A DNA stretch of 64,000 bases from Ruminococcus sp. Phil11 (GCA_001940925.1 MSGZ01000012.1:32370-96369), one strand, 5' to 3'; positions 44,960 through 53,629 are shown, numbered from the stretch's first letter. Numbers and translations are program-made. The notes: generated by a model from the sequence alone, not told the origin.

Positions 44960-45506
44960 AATCAAAGCCCTCCGTTTCAAGCTGTGCTTTCAGTGACTTT
45001 TTCGCACGGTACAGGACGGATTCCAGGCCGCGGACGGTTCGCCGCATCACTCCGGCGGCCTCCTTGCTGCTGAAGCCCTCAAAATAGATCAGCCAGAGCA
45101 CCTGCCGGTATTCCGGATTCAGCTTCCGCATGGCACGGTGCAGCGTGATATCGCGCTCCTTCCGGAGATATTCCCGCTCGACGGCATCGGCGGCACCGGA
45201 CTGCTCCGGCAGCTCGTCCAGCGGAATGCGCGGATGCCGTTTCTGCTTCCGGAGATGATCGAGCGCGATGTTCCTGCCGATGCTGTACAGCCATGTTTTG
45301 AAGCTGCTTTTGCCTTTGAACCGCGGCTTCCGGATGCCGAGCAGCACAAAGGTATCCTCCGCGAGCTCCTCCGCTGTTCCGAGATCGCCGGCGATATTGG
45401 CAAGGTACAGCGTCAGACTGTCGCGGTATTCCCGGATGATCTCGTCCAGTCCGGATTCGTCACCGCTGTCACGGAAACGGCGGTAGCTGCAGGCACCGTT
45501 ATCCAT
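44946..45506 (-). CDS. ECF-type RNA polymerase sigma factor
   Basis: The 186-residue protein has sigma region 2 (NIAGDLGTAEELAEDTFVLL, then FKTWLYSIGRNIALDHLRKQ) and region 4 (LNPEYRQVLWLIYFEGFSSK then EAAGVMRRTVRGLESVLYRA), the standard ECF pattern. The ATG at 45506 has AAAGGAG upstream. It directs polymerase to a small regulon, probably an envelope response given its membrane partner. A gene for a sigma-like PepSY membrane protein lies just upstream on the same strand, separated by a terminator. Confidence 0.9.
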   Translation of the reverse strand: MDNGACSYRRFRDSGDESGLDEIIREYRDSLTLYLANIAGDLGTAEELAEDTFVLLGIRKPRFKGKSSFKTWLYSIGRNIALDHLRKQKRHPRIPLDELPEQSGAADAVEREYLRKERDITLHRAMRKLNPEYRQVLWLIYFEGFSSKEAAGVMRRTVRGLESVLYRAKKSLKAQLETEGFDYEEL

Positions 45507-45632
45507 TGACAATCTCCTTTCCGAAGGCTTGTTCCCTGCCTTCACTCATTAGACGATGCAGGCGGGGAAAACTACGCGGTATCGGAATCAGTGTGTCCGG
45601 CAGTATCCGGAGACGCTGCCGCCTGACCGGAT

Positions 45633-45666
45633 AAAAAAGGACGCCGATTTCAGCATCAGCGTCCTT
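45633..45666 (-). terminator. GGACGC-family terminator after the PepSY gene
   Basis: Stem AAGGACGC / GCGTCCTT around CGATTTCAGCATCA, then TTTTTTATC on the minus strand. The sequence is nearly identical to the hairpin near 16.03 kb, including the loop. Confidence 0.75.
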
Positions 45667-45722
45667 ATATGTTGCAAATAACGCGGGCGGCACACGCGTT
45701 TTCATTCCGCCGGAGACACCGC

Positions 45723-47360
45723 TCACTTTCCTCTCGCGCGGTATTTGACGATCGCGCCGGTCTCGGTGTTGACGGATACCTCATATTCATAATCCGCCGT
45801 CTCAAACGCCAGCTCGTACACATACGCGCCGTTGCTGCGCTCGACCTTCGCCTTCGTATACAAAGCAGGCCGCTCCTTCGTCAGACCCGCCATTGCCTCC
45901 GCACGCTTCGCCGCTTCGATCACGCCGACCGCATCCGTCATGTCCGCCGATACCGGCTGCACATCCACGGTATTGACCGCGCCGTTCTCGGCGTTCAGCT
46001 CCGTCATGTACTGCGTGCCGTCATCCAGCGTAAACGCGATCAGATACACGCCGCCGTCCTGCTTGACCTTCGTGAAGATCACCTGCGACGCATCCGTGAT
46101 CGCCGCACGGTTCAATGCCTGCTGCTTCGCAAATTCCGGCGGAATGATATTCGTATATTCCTCCCCGGCCGGCTCCTCCGCGGAATACTTCATCAGCATC
46201 CCGCTCATCGCATCAAACTCCATTGCATAGACCGTGCCGTTCGCGTCCAGCAGCTCATACTTATAATATCCGCCGTCCGCGCCGCTGCCGAGCTTCTCCT
46301 TCAGATAGAGCGCAGCGGTCTGTCCCGTGCAGCGCAGTGCCGCCTGCCGCATCTCAGCGACGGGCACCCATTTCGCCGTATTCGGGAGCTTTTCGGCGGG
46401 CAGCTCCTCTTTTGTAAGCAGTTCGCCGGTTTTCGCGTTCAGTACGTATTCGGTCAGACGCTTGTCCGCCCCGCTGACCGTCACCTCACAGCGCGGCGGC
46501 TGCTCGTCCGGCTTCAGCTTCGTATTCAGGAACAGCAGCTCCGATTCTGCCGCGCCTGCGTAGCCCGCAGTCTTTTTCTGCGCCTCCGCGATCGTCAGAT
46601 ATTCCTGAAAACGCTTGATCTCCTCCGGCTCATACTCCGCATGTGCGGGCGGTTCCTGCTCCTGCATCGGCAGCGGCTTCGGCGTGCGCAGCGCAAAAAA
46701 CAGCAGGCCGCCGAATGCCAGCAGCATACAGGCTGCACCCAGCACAATGCCCCAGACAGGGATCGCAACGGTTTTGCCGCCGTGCTCCTGCCTTGTGATC
46801 CTGCGGATCTCTCCGGCGATCGGTGCGGGCTCCTGCTCCGCAGAAGCGTCTTTTTCCCCGGCGGATACGGCCGCCAGCAGGGCTTCGGTATCGGAATCCT
46901 GCCACGGCAGATGCCGCACGGCCTCCCGGAGTGCCTCCGGCTCCGGCGGTTCCCCGCTGCACATGAACTGCATCTGCCGCATGGCTTTTTCGGTTTTTTT
47001 GGTGAGTTCCTCCGGGCTGATGCCGCGCACAGACGCCGCATCCTCCGGCGATATCCCGCAGAGCGACAGTGCCAGATAGCACCGGCTTCCCGGCGGGAGT
47101 TTCAGAAGCGGACGCAGCGGCTCCAGCGCGGGATCGTCCGGAAAATCCTGCTCGTCCATGCCCTCGGGCGCACGGGTCTGACAAAGCCGCAGAAGCCGCG
47201 GAAGTGCCTCGTCCTCCCATGTGTCCGGTGATTTCCGTCTGACTGACGCGAGCGTTTCCGTCACGGCCGCCCTGCCGCCGGACAGCGATCCGAGATACAG
47301 TGCAGCAAGCGGGAAAAGCCGTTCTGCACACGATACCAGTGATGCATTCTGATCTGTCAT
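45723..47360 (-). CDS. Membrane protein with sigma-like N-terminus and PepSY-type extracellular part
   Basis: The 545-residue product has a cytoplasmic N-terminal 190 residues. Within them, AERLFPLAALYLGSLSGGRA and LPPGSRCYLALSLCGISPED followed by AASVRGISPEELTKKTEKAM recall regions 2 and 4 of ECF sigma factors, without the key promoter-binding residues. One membrane helix follows (about 200-222). The outside has repeated PepSY-like modules, the last ending YEVSVNTETGAIVKYRARGK. PepSY domains bind or inhibit peptidases. It may be a sensor that interacts with sigma machinery; that is inference. Confidence 0.7.
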   Translation of the reverse strand: MTDQNASLVSCAERLFPLAALYLGSLSGGRAAVTETLASVRRKSPDTWEDEALPRLLRLCQTRAPEGMDEQDFPDDPALEPLRPLLKLPPGSRCYLALSLCGISPEDAASVRGISPEELTKKTEKAMRQMQFMCSGEPPEPEALREAVRHLPWQDSDTEALLAAVSAGEKDASAEQEPAPIAGEIRRITRQEHGGKTVAIPVWGIVLGAACMLLAFGGLLFFALRTPKPLPMQEQEPPAHAEYEPEEIKRFQEYLTIAEAQKKTAGYAGAAESELLFLNTKLKPDEQPPRCEVTVSGADKRLTEYVLNAKTGELLTKEELPAEKLPNTAKWVPVAEMRQAALRCTGQTAALYLKEKLGSGADGGYYKYELLDANGTVYAMEFDAMSGMLMKYSAEEPAGEEYTNIIPPEFAKQQALNRAAITDASQVIFTKVKQDGGVYLIAFTLDDGTQYMTELNAENGAVNTVDVQPVSADMTDAVGVIEAAKRAEAMAGLTKERPALYTKAKVERSNGAYVYELAFETADYEYEVSVNTETGAIVKYRARGK

Positions 47361-47396
47361 ATCCGCACCGCCCTTCAATCTGTTTTTTCTGTTTTT

Positions 47397-47425
47397 ATTA
47401 TATCGGAAAACAGAGCAGTTGTCAA
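47397..47425 (-). promoter_or_regulatory. Promoter of the PepSY membrane protein gene
   Basis: TTGACA (47425-47420), 17 bases, TATAAT (47402-47397), consensus in both boxes. Confidence 0.88.
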
Positions 47426-47441
47426 GCAAAAATGAAAACAA

Positions 47442-47469
47442 CAGACCGATCTTTTTGCGGATCGGTCTG
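47442..47469 (-). terminator. Hairpin upstream of the PepSY promoter
   Basis: A perfect 10-bp stem CAGACCGATC / GATCGGTCTG with an 8-base loop. On minus it is followed by TTGTTTTCATTTTT. It would insulate the PepSY promoter from upstream transcription. Confidence 0.65.
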
Positions 47470-47511
47470 CTGCAGAAAAATTAAGAAGGAATTAAGAAAT
47501 CATGCTGCATT

Positions 47512-47560
47512 GAAAACAAAAAAGCTGCACATCCGGATGCGTTCTTTCCGTACAGCTTTT
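47512..47560 (-). terminator. Terminator of the small zinc-ribbon membrane protein gene
   Basis: Stem AAAAGCTG / CAGCTTTT extended by AC/GT pairs, then a T-rich run on the minus strand, about 20 bases past the stop. Confidence 0.65.
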
Positions 47561-47579
47561 GAAATACTGATTGCATTGT

Positions 47580-47927
47580 TTAGTGCCGGACGGAGTTTCC
47601 CGTCTTGACCGGCTCACCGGCAGCAGCTCCCTGCCGCAGCTTTCTGCCGCACATCGGGCAGTATTTGGCAGTCTTTGTCTCCTTGTCAAGCCGCGGACTT
47701 TCAAAGTATCCTGCGATCTGTCCGCGCCGTCTGCAGAAATAGCAGCCCGAAAAGCGTCCGAACATGATCGCCGCGATCAGGAACCCGAATACCAGCCCGA
47801 AAAACAGCCCCGTCGTGATCGGATTGTCTGACGGCGCAAACGTCCCTCCGGCAGCTGCAATCACAACTGTCGTCTGTGTCGTATCTGCGGTTTGTTCGGC
47901 CGGAAACAGTGTCGTCATTTCATACAC
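47580..47927 (-). CDS. Small membrane protein with C-terminal zinc ribbon
   Basis: The 115-residue protein has a Thr-rich outside N-terminus, one membrane helix (ITTGLFFGLVFGFLIAAIMF) and a cytoplasmic tail with two Cys pairs, GCYFCRR and KYCPMCGRKL. The likely start is GTG at 47927, seven bases after AGGGGG; an ATG three codons later lies too far. It has its own terminator. The function is unknown; it resembles small zinc-ribbon membrane proteins of gut Firmicutes. Confidence 0.65.
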   Translation of the reverse strand: MYEMTTLFPAEQTADTTQTTVVIAAAGGTFAPSDNPITTGLFFGLVFGFLIAAIMFGRFSGCYFCRRRGQIAGYFESPRLDKETKTAKYCPMCGRKLRQGAAAGEPVKTGNSVRH

Positions 47928-48189
47928 GGAGCATCCCCCTCTCTACTTTCAGAAACGGGACACGGTGCATCACGGCAGAACGGCAGCTTACCGTACTGTA
48001 ACGCAGGAGAATGACTGTTCGGAAGCGAATGCCTGCTGCGGATTCTGCAGGATCGCGTCGGCTTGCTTTTCCCGTTCCATTATAGCATAATTCCGCACCC
48101 TTGACAAGCTGTCAAACCCATTTTCAGCATGGATGCCAGTTTCCGCCCGCCAAATTTGGAAACATTGCCCAAGGTCGGCAGGGCCGACA

Positions 48190-48296
48190 GCCGTTTCCCT
48201 CCGGGGGCGGTTGGCGAAGTTCTCCCAATTAGCCAAGCACACGCCGCTGATTGCGGCTTCTGCGGCGTTATTGCCCCCAATGCTGAAGCCTGCCGC
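48190..48296 (+). repeat. Intergenic repeat family A, copy 2
   Basis: The block from CCGTTTCCCTCCGGGGGCGG to CCCCCAATGCTGAAGCCTGC is repeated about 230 bases downstream with few changes, and inverted near 16.1 kb. Translated, one frame of this family reads CAWLIGRTSPTAPGG on the minus strand. Confidence 0.8.
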
Positions 48297-48420
48297 AAGC
48301 CTCCCCTGAAAGGGGAGGTGTCGGCGTTAGCTGACGGAGGGGTCTGGCAGCACCCGCCGCAGAGTGGCTTCTGCGGGGAGCCCCCGCGGGCATTTCCCTC
48401 CGGGCGGGGAGCCCCCGCTG

Positions 48421-48523
48421 GCGATTTCCTTCGGGGGCGGTTGGCGAAGCTCTCCCAATTAGCCAAGCACACGCCGCTAAAGCGGCTTCTGCGGCGTTAT
48501 TGCCCCCAATGCTGAAGCCCGCC
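48421..48523 (+). repeat. Intergenic repeat family A, copy 3
   Basis: About 100 bases nearly identical to copy 2; the main difference is GCTAAAGCGGC in place of GCTGATTGCGGC, where both keep a short stem (GCCGCnnnnGCGGC). Confidence 0.8.
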
Positions 48524-48776
48524 GACAGCATATCGATTATCCTTATGTCGGTGAACAGTGAATGGCGAATAATGAAAAGTGAATCGTGATAACCCGGGAG
48601 ATGACCCCATTCACAGCGCATAAACAAAACGATACGCAGAACTGAAAACGCCATACAGACAAAGGTACACGGTGCGCCCCGCGCCCGGCCATAATACATC
48701 ACAGAGCAAAGGATCAGGCAGGGATTCTGAAAAATAAACACGAAAGGAAAAAATCATCACGAAAGGAAAAAAATTA

Positions 48777-48805
48777 TTGATATTTACCGCGAAATATGAT
48801 ATAAT
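48777..48805 (+). promoter_or_regulatory. Promoter of the PhoP/PhoR-like operon
   Basis: TTGATA, 17 bases, TATAAT. Just upstream is a tandem pair of CACGAAAGGAAAAAA at a 19-base period (48739 and 48758). Confidence 0.8.
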
Positions 48806-48848
48806 AAAACAGAATATGCAGAATTATATACCGATCAGGGAGGATTCC

Positions 48849-49550
48849 ATGATTTATCTGTTGGAGGATGACCAGAACATCCGGGATTTTACGATCTACG
48901 CCGTCGAAAGTGCCGGCTATGAGATCCGCGGCTTTGCCCTGCCCTCGGCATTCCGGGCTGCCGTCGAGGAACGCACGCCGGATGTCGTTCTGCTGGACAT
49001 TATGCTGCCCGAGGAAAACGGCCTCTCCGTGCTCCGCTGGCTCCGCGGTAATGCCGCAACCAAAATGCTGCCCATTATGATGCTCTCCGCACGCAGCACC
49101 GAGTACGACAAGGTGCTCGGCCTCGACAGCGGCGCGGACGACTACCTCGCAAAGCCGTTCGGCGTCATGGAGCTGCTCTCCCGCATCCGTGCGCTGCTCC
49201 GGCGCACCGCATCCCAGAGCAGCGAGGACGAGACCCTCTGCTGCGGCGGCATCATGCTCAGTACCGCGCGGCATCTGGTCACTGTCCGGGAGGAGGAGAT
49301 CGTGCTGACCGGCAAGGAATTTGACCTGCTGGCGACTTTGATGCGCAATCAGGGCATCGTCCTGAGCAGAGAACGTATTTTACAGTCTGTCTGGGGCTAC
49401 GACTACTCCGGTGAAAGCCGCACGGTCGATGTCCATATCCGGACGCTCCGCGCAAAGCTCGGTGAGGCGGGAAATGCCGTCGAAACCGTCCGCGGTGTCG
49501 GTTACCGGTTTCAGGCAAATCCGGCTGATCCCACGGAGGCGACAGAATGA
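48849..49550 (+). CDS. OmpR/PhoB-family response regulator
   Basis: The 233-residue protein has a receiver domain with acidic pair E6/D7/D8, phosphorylation site D50 (VVLLDIML) and K102 (YLAKPF). A winged-helix output domain follows, with LTGKEFDLLATLMRNQG, SRERILQSVWGYDY and the recognition region SRTVDVHIRTLRAKLGE. GGGAGG precedes the ATG. It overlaps the kinase gene by four bases. The Pho-box-like array ahead of the neighbouring phosphate transporter suggests it is the PhoP of this strain. Confidence 0.92.
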   Translation: MIYLLEDDQNIRDFTIYAVESAGYEIRGFALPSAFRAAVEERTPDVVLLDIMLPEENGLSVLRWLRGNAATKMLPIMMLSARSTEYDKVLGLDSGADDYLAKPFGVMELLSRIRALLRRTASQSSEDETLCCGGIMLSTARHLVTVREEEIVLTGKEFDLLATLMRNQGIVLSRERILQSVWGYDYSGESRTVDVHIRTLRAKLGEAGNAVETVRGVGYRFQANPADPTEATE

Positions 49551-51601
49551 AAAAGACATTTTTCCGCAAGCTGCTCATCGCAATGGCGGCGACCCTCGGC
49601 CTGTGTCTGCTGGTCTATCCGCTGCTGCTCCCGACCGAAAACTATTTCCGGCTCGTGCTGCAGCTGCTCCTGCCGGCGATTCTGGTCGGGCTTATCATGC
49701 TGGTGCCGCTCTGGTTCATCAGCGACAAATTTTCCAAGGATACCGCACTGGAGCTCAAAAAGCTGCGGCTCGATTCCAGCTCCGCACTGACACAGTACCC
49801 CGAGCTCCGGCCGCTCGCACGGCAGGTCAACAGCCTCAAGGCGCAGATCGACGCGCAGATGAACGAGCTGACGGGTCAGCAGGAACAGCTCCGCGTCCTG
49901 ACCGACAACATGCAGGAGGGACTGCTGCTCATCAGCGCGACCGGCAGAGTGCTCTCGCACAATCACGCGGCACTGCAGCTGCTCGGCAAGGAACGGCAGA
50001 TCCATGAGGAGATCTTTTCCGTTTACGAGCTGAGCGATGCCGAACCGTTCCGGCGCGTCGTCGGACAGGCACTCGGCGGCGCAAGAGCCTCCGCCGTCCT
50101 GACCGTTGAGGATACCGCCGTGCAGCTGATCGCGAACCCCGTCACGCGGGAGAACCGGCTGACCGGCGCGGTCATGGTGCTGCTCGATGTCACCGAGCGC
50201 GAAAAGCGCGATGCGCTAAGGCGGGAATTTACCGCAAACATCTCCCATGAGCTGAAAACCCCGCTGACCTCGATCTACGGCATTGCCGACATGATGGAGA
50301 GCGGCATGGTCAAGAAAAAGGATATCAGCGGATTTGCTAGACGCATCCGCGACGAATCCTCGCGCATGATCGCACTGATCGAGGATATCATCCGGCTCTC
50401 GCGGCTGGACGACGAAAGCTTCACGGAGGAAGTGCTCCCGCTCGATCTCTACGAGATCGCGGAAAATGTGCTGGAACAGCTCCGTCCCGCGGCAGAGGCC
50501 AGACATATCACGATCACGCTGGAGGGCGAAGCTGCCCCGATGCAGGGCGTACCGGTCATCGTCGAGGAAATGCTCTATAACCTCTGTGACAATGCGATCA
50601 AATACAATGTGGAGCAGGGCGAGGTCCGCATGAAGGTCGCCTGCACCGATCAGCAGACGATCTTTACCGTGAACGATACCGGCATCGGCATCCCGCAGGC
50701 GGACAGAGAGCGCATTTTCGAGCGGTTCTACCGCGTGGACAAGAGCCACTCCAAGCAGATCGGCGGAACCGGCCTCGGCCTGTCGATCGTCAAGCACGGC
50801 GCACAGTTCCACAATGCGACCATTGAGCTTGACAGCCGCCTCGGCGTCGGCACAACGATCACGCTGTTCTTCCCGCGCAGTGCGGAGGCAGCCGCAGCAG
50901 CAGAAAGCTCTGCGAGATTCAATCCGCTCAATGTCGGAATTCCCGGAGAAGCGGAGTCTTCCCTGATTCAGCTCCGCGACAGCGAACCGGATGAAGCAGC
51001 GGAAACACCCGCAGCAGAGCCGGAGGCAATCCCGGCGGAGGCCGCAGCAGAGGATTCTGCTGAAATTGCAGAAGATACGGAAGAAATCATCGCAGATACG
51101 GCCGAAGCGGAACCGGCAGCAGAACCGGAAGAACCGGCTTCCGAAGAAGCGGAGACCCCGGCAGAGGATGCAGCCGAACCGGAACCCGCGGATGATTCCG
51201 CAGAGGAACCCGCCGCAGAGCAGCCGTCCGCGGAAGAATATCCGGAATATGAGGATCAGCCGCTGTTTGCGGAAGAAGAACCGGATGCCGCTGCAGAACC
51301 GGAATCCCCTGCCAGACCGGAAAAAGAGCCCGACCCGATCCTCGATGAAGCGGACAGGCTGCTCCATGAAGCCGTCGCGGCACTGGAGCTTGACCTGTTC
51401 GGGACGGAGGAGCAGGAAGCACCTGCGGAGCCGGAGGAGCCGGAGCGGTGCTACGCGGAGGATGACGACCCGGAGCCCGAACCCGACAGCGATTATCCCG
51501 AGGCGGATGCCGTCATTCCGGAGCCGGAAGAACCGGCGCATGAGGAACGCCGCATCAGCATCATGCCGCTGGATGAGGATACCATGGATATCCGGATTTA
51601 A
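49547..51601 (+). CDS. PhoR-like sensor histidine kinase with a long acidic tail
   Basis: Residues 8-28 and 36-57 are two membrane helices with only a very short outside loop. A HAMP-like/coiled region and a PAS domain (LTDNMQEGLLLISATGRVLS) follow. The H box is NISHELKTPLTSIYG with H234; then come N box LCDNAIKYN, G1 DTGIGIP, F and G2 boxes GGTGLGLSIVKHG. The kinase ends near residue 445. The remaining about 240 residues are Glu/Asp/Ala/Pro-rich and largely disordered, with one helical island (LDEADRLLHEAVAALELDLF). PhoR kinases lack such a tail. The tiny sensor loop fits membrane or partner sensing, as in PhoR/WalK-like kinases. Confidence 0.92.
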   Translation: MKKTFFRKLLIAMAATLGLCLLVYPLLLPTENYFRLVLQLLLPAILVGLIMLVPLWFISDKFSKDTALELKKLRLDSSSALTQYPELRPLARQVNSLKAQIDAQMNELTGQQEQLRVLTDNMQEGLLLISATGRVLSHNHAALQLLGKERQIHEEIFSVYELSDAEPFRRVVGQALGGARASAVLTVEDTAVQLIANPVTRENRLTGAVMVLLDVTEREKRDALRREFTANISHELKTPLTSIYGIADMMESGMVKKKDISGFARRIRDESSRMIALIEDIIRLSRLDDESFTEEVLPLDLYEIAENVLEQLRPAAEARHITITLEGEAAPMQGVPVIVEEMLYNLCDNAIKYNVEQGEVRMKVACTDQQTIFTVNDTGIGIPQADRERIFERFYRVDKSHSKQIGGTGLGLSIVKHGAQFHNATIELDSRLGVGTTITLFFPRSAEAAAAAESSARFNPLNVGIPGEAESSLIQLRDSEPDEAAETPAAEPEAIPAEAAAEDSAEIAEDTEEIIADTAEAEPAAEPEEPASEEAETPAEDAAEPEPADDSAEEPAAEQPSAEEYPEYEDQPLFAEEEPDAAAEPESPARPEKEPDPILDEADRLLHEAVAALELDLFGTEEQEAPAEPEEPERCYAEDDDPEPEPDSDYPEADAVIPEPEEPAHEERRISIMPLDEDTMDIRI

Positions 51602-51608
51602 CCCAAAT

Positions 51609-51646
51609 TTAACATTCGTTTACGCGTTTTTAACATTCGCAATACA
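51609..51646 (+). promoter_or_regulatory. Pho-box-like array before the Na/Pi cotransporter gene
   Basis: Four hexamers near the Firmicute PhoP consensus TTAACA at helical spacing: TTAACA (51609), TTTACG (51619), TTAACA (51630), AATACA (51641). A -10 candidate TATGAT lies at 51667-51672, with no good -35, as in PhoP-activated promoters. Confidence 0.65.
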
Positions 51647-51725
51647 GAAATTTGATATTCCTGTACTATGATTATTGTGGTGAAATAGGGAAAAGAGTAA
51701 CTACGAAAGTTGCAGGTAAAATCAA

Positions 51726-53507
51726 ATGAGTATTGCGAATGTTCTTGCTTTAATCGGCGGAGTTGCACTGTTTTTGTTCGGAATGCAGCTCATGGGCGAC
51801 GGCCTCAAGCGCGTGGCCGGCAACAAACTGGAGCTTGTGCTCTGGAAGCTTTCCGGGACACCGCTCAAGGGCGTCCTGCTCGGTACGGTCGTCACGGCCG
51901 TCGTGCAGTCCTCGTCCGCGACCTCGGCCATGGTCGTCGGCTTCGTCAACTCGGCCATGATGACCGTCGCACAGTCGATTCCGATCGTCATGGGTGCCAA
52001 CATCGGCACGAGCGTCACCGGCTGGCTGCTCTGTCTCTCGATGCTCGGCGGCAGCAACGGCTGGCTGAGCCTGCTCTCCACGGACACGATCTCCGCGGTC
52101 GTGGCGTTCATCGGCATCATCTGGCTGATGTTCTCCAAAAAGGAAGCGAAAAAGCATCTCGGCGGCATCATGCTCGGCTTTGCCGTCCTCATGTACGGCA
52201 TGGCGGCCATGAGCGACGCGGTCTCCCCGCTCAAGGAGAGCGAGACCTTCCGGAACCTGCTGACGATGTTCGATAACCCGGTGCTCGGCATTCTGGTCGG
52301 TATCCTCATCACCGCGCTGCTGCAGAGCAATTCGGCTTCGGTCGGTATCCTGCAGGCACTCTCCGTCACGGGTGCGGTCAGCTATGCTGCCGCGTTTCCG
52401 ATGATCATGGGCATGGGCATCGGTGCTTCGATCCCGGTGCTGCTCTCCGCCGTCGGCGCAAGCAGAGACGGCAAGCGCACCTCGCTCATCTATCTGCTCA
52501 TCAATGTGTTCGGCACGCTGATCTGCACGGTGCTGTTCTACGGTGTCAATATGCTGATGCATTTCTCCTTTATGCAGGGCGATGTGCCGATCAGTATGGT
52601 CGGCATTGCATGTGTCAACACGCTTTACCGTATTGCTGCAATCATTGTGCTGCTGCCGTTCATCAAGTATCTGGAGCGCATAACCGATCTGCTGCTGAAA
52701 GACAAGAAAGAAAACGCACCGGAAAAAGCGGCGGATACAATCCAGCTCATTCAACTGGAAGAACGCTTCCTCGAAAACCCTGTGCTCGCACTGACGCAGA
52801 GCAAGGAAGCTATGTGGGATATGGCGGATATCACAGAGGAAAACCTGTTCCGCTCCTTTGACCTGATCACAAACTACGATGCCGCCGAAGCGGAAAAAGT
52901 CATTGCCGCAGAGGATGCAGTCGATCACTACGAGGATAAGCTCGGCACCTATCTTGTCAAGGTCACGGGGCAGGCACTCAATCACGCTGAAACACTGGAA
53001 TGCTCGCTGTACCTGCATACCGTCGCCGACTTTGAACGCATCAGCGACCATTCGGTCAACATTCAGGAAGCAGCACTCGAAATCAACGAGAAGAACGTCC
53101 GCTTCTCCGACAGTGCCGCCGATGAGCTGCGCGTACTCGAAAACGCGCTGCGGCGGATCGTCAGCATTACGTTCAAGGCGTTCCGCGAGGGCGATCTCAA
53201 GCTGGCCGCACAGGTAGAGCCGCTGGAAGAACTCATCGACTCGCTGTGCCAGTCCGCAAAGCTGAACCATGTGGCGCGTCTGCAGACAAAGATCTGCACG
53301 CTGCAGCAGGGCTTTGTCTTTAACGATCTCATCAGCAACTTCGAGCGTGTCGCAGACCACTGCTCCAATATCGCGGTCGCGCTGGTCGAACTGCATGAGG
53401 ATGCGTTCGATACGCATGAATATCTCAGCAATATCAAGAACCGCCAGAACGAGGAGTTCCAGAGAATGTACGACGAGTACAGTCAGGAATTTGTGTTTAT
53501 GAGCTAA
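51726..53507 (+). CDS. Na/Pi cotransporter family protein with PhoU-like domain
   Basis: The 593-residue protein has an NptA/YjbB-type membrane part with two inverted repeats marked by VVQSSSATSAMVVGF and LLQSNSASVGILQAL, and GANIGTSVTGW. These Gln-Ser-Ser motifs bind sodium and phosphate in the family. The cytoplasmic end (about 350-593) is helical and PhoU-like (ADFERISDHSVNIQE and SNFERVADHCSNIAV, each with the metal-binding E-x3-D/H pattern). It moves phosphate across the membrane and may signal phosphate status. It lies just after the PhoPR-like pair. The ribosome site is weak. Confidence 0.93.
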   Translation: MSIANVLALIGGVALFLFGMQLMGDGLKRVAGNKLELVLWKLSGTPLKGVLLGTVVTAVVQSSSATSAMVVGFVNSAMMTVAQSIPIVMGANIGTSVTGWLLCLSMLGGSNGWLSLLSTDTISAVVAFIGIIWLMFSKKEAKKHLGGIMLGFAVLMYGMAAMSDAVSPLKESETFRNLLTMFDNPVLGILVGILITALLQSNSASVGILQALSVTGAVSYAAAFPMIMGMGIGASIPVLLSAVGASRDGKRTSLIYLLINVFGTLICTVLFYGVNMLMHFSFMQGDVPISMVGIACVNTLYRIAAIIVLLPFIKYLERITDLLLKDKKENAPEKAADTIQLIQLEERFLENPVLALTQSKEAMWDMADITEENLFRSFDLITNYDAAEAEKVIAAEDAVDHYEDKLGTYLVKVTGQALNHAETLECSLYLHTVADFERISDHSVNIQEAALEINEKNVRFSDSAADELRVLENALRRIVSITFKAFREGDLKLAAQVEPLEELIDSLCQSAKLNHVARLQTKICTLQQGFVFNDLISNFERVADHCSNIAVALVELHEDAFDTHEYLSNIKNRQNEEFQRMYDEYSQEFVFMS

Positions 53508-53566
53508 GCGGAGAGCCCTTCGCAGGCATCTCATGAATGAAGATGCGCTCAATATGCCTCAGAAAC

Positions 53567-53602
53567 ATCCGCCGGTGCTGTCACTGTACAGCATCGGCGG
53601 AT
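53567..53602 (+). terminator. Terminator after the Na/Pi cotransporter gene
   Basis: A 15-bp stem (ATCCGCCGGTGCTGT / ACAGCATCGGCGGAT, one G-U), followed by TTCTC. Confidence 0.65.
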
Positions 53603-53629
53603 TTCTCACGAAAAAGATTGCCAAAGCAC

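Larger units (their letters stand above)
47928..48848. other. Gene-free, repeat-rich spacer
   Basis: About 920 bases without a credible gene. It holds two direct copies of repeat family A, a palindromic CCTCCCCT-GAAA-GGGGAGG fragment between them, GTGAATGGCGAATAATGA-like text also seen near 41.97 kb, a near-perfect 15-base tandem pair, and the phoP-like promoter. The longer open frames here change with the repeats and lack ribosome sites. Confidence 0.7.

Noticed and set aside
48129..48741. Open frames of 128 and 157 codons in the 48 kb spacer
   Set aside because: They translate the intergenic repeats, have no good ribosome sites, and their content changes between repeat copies.
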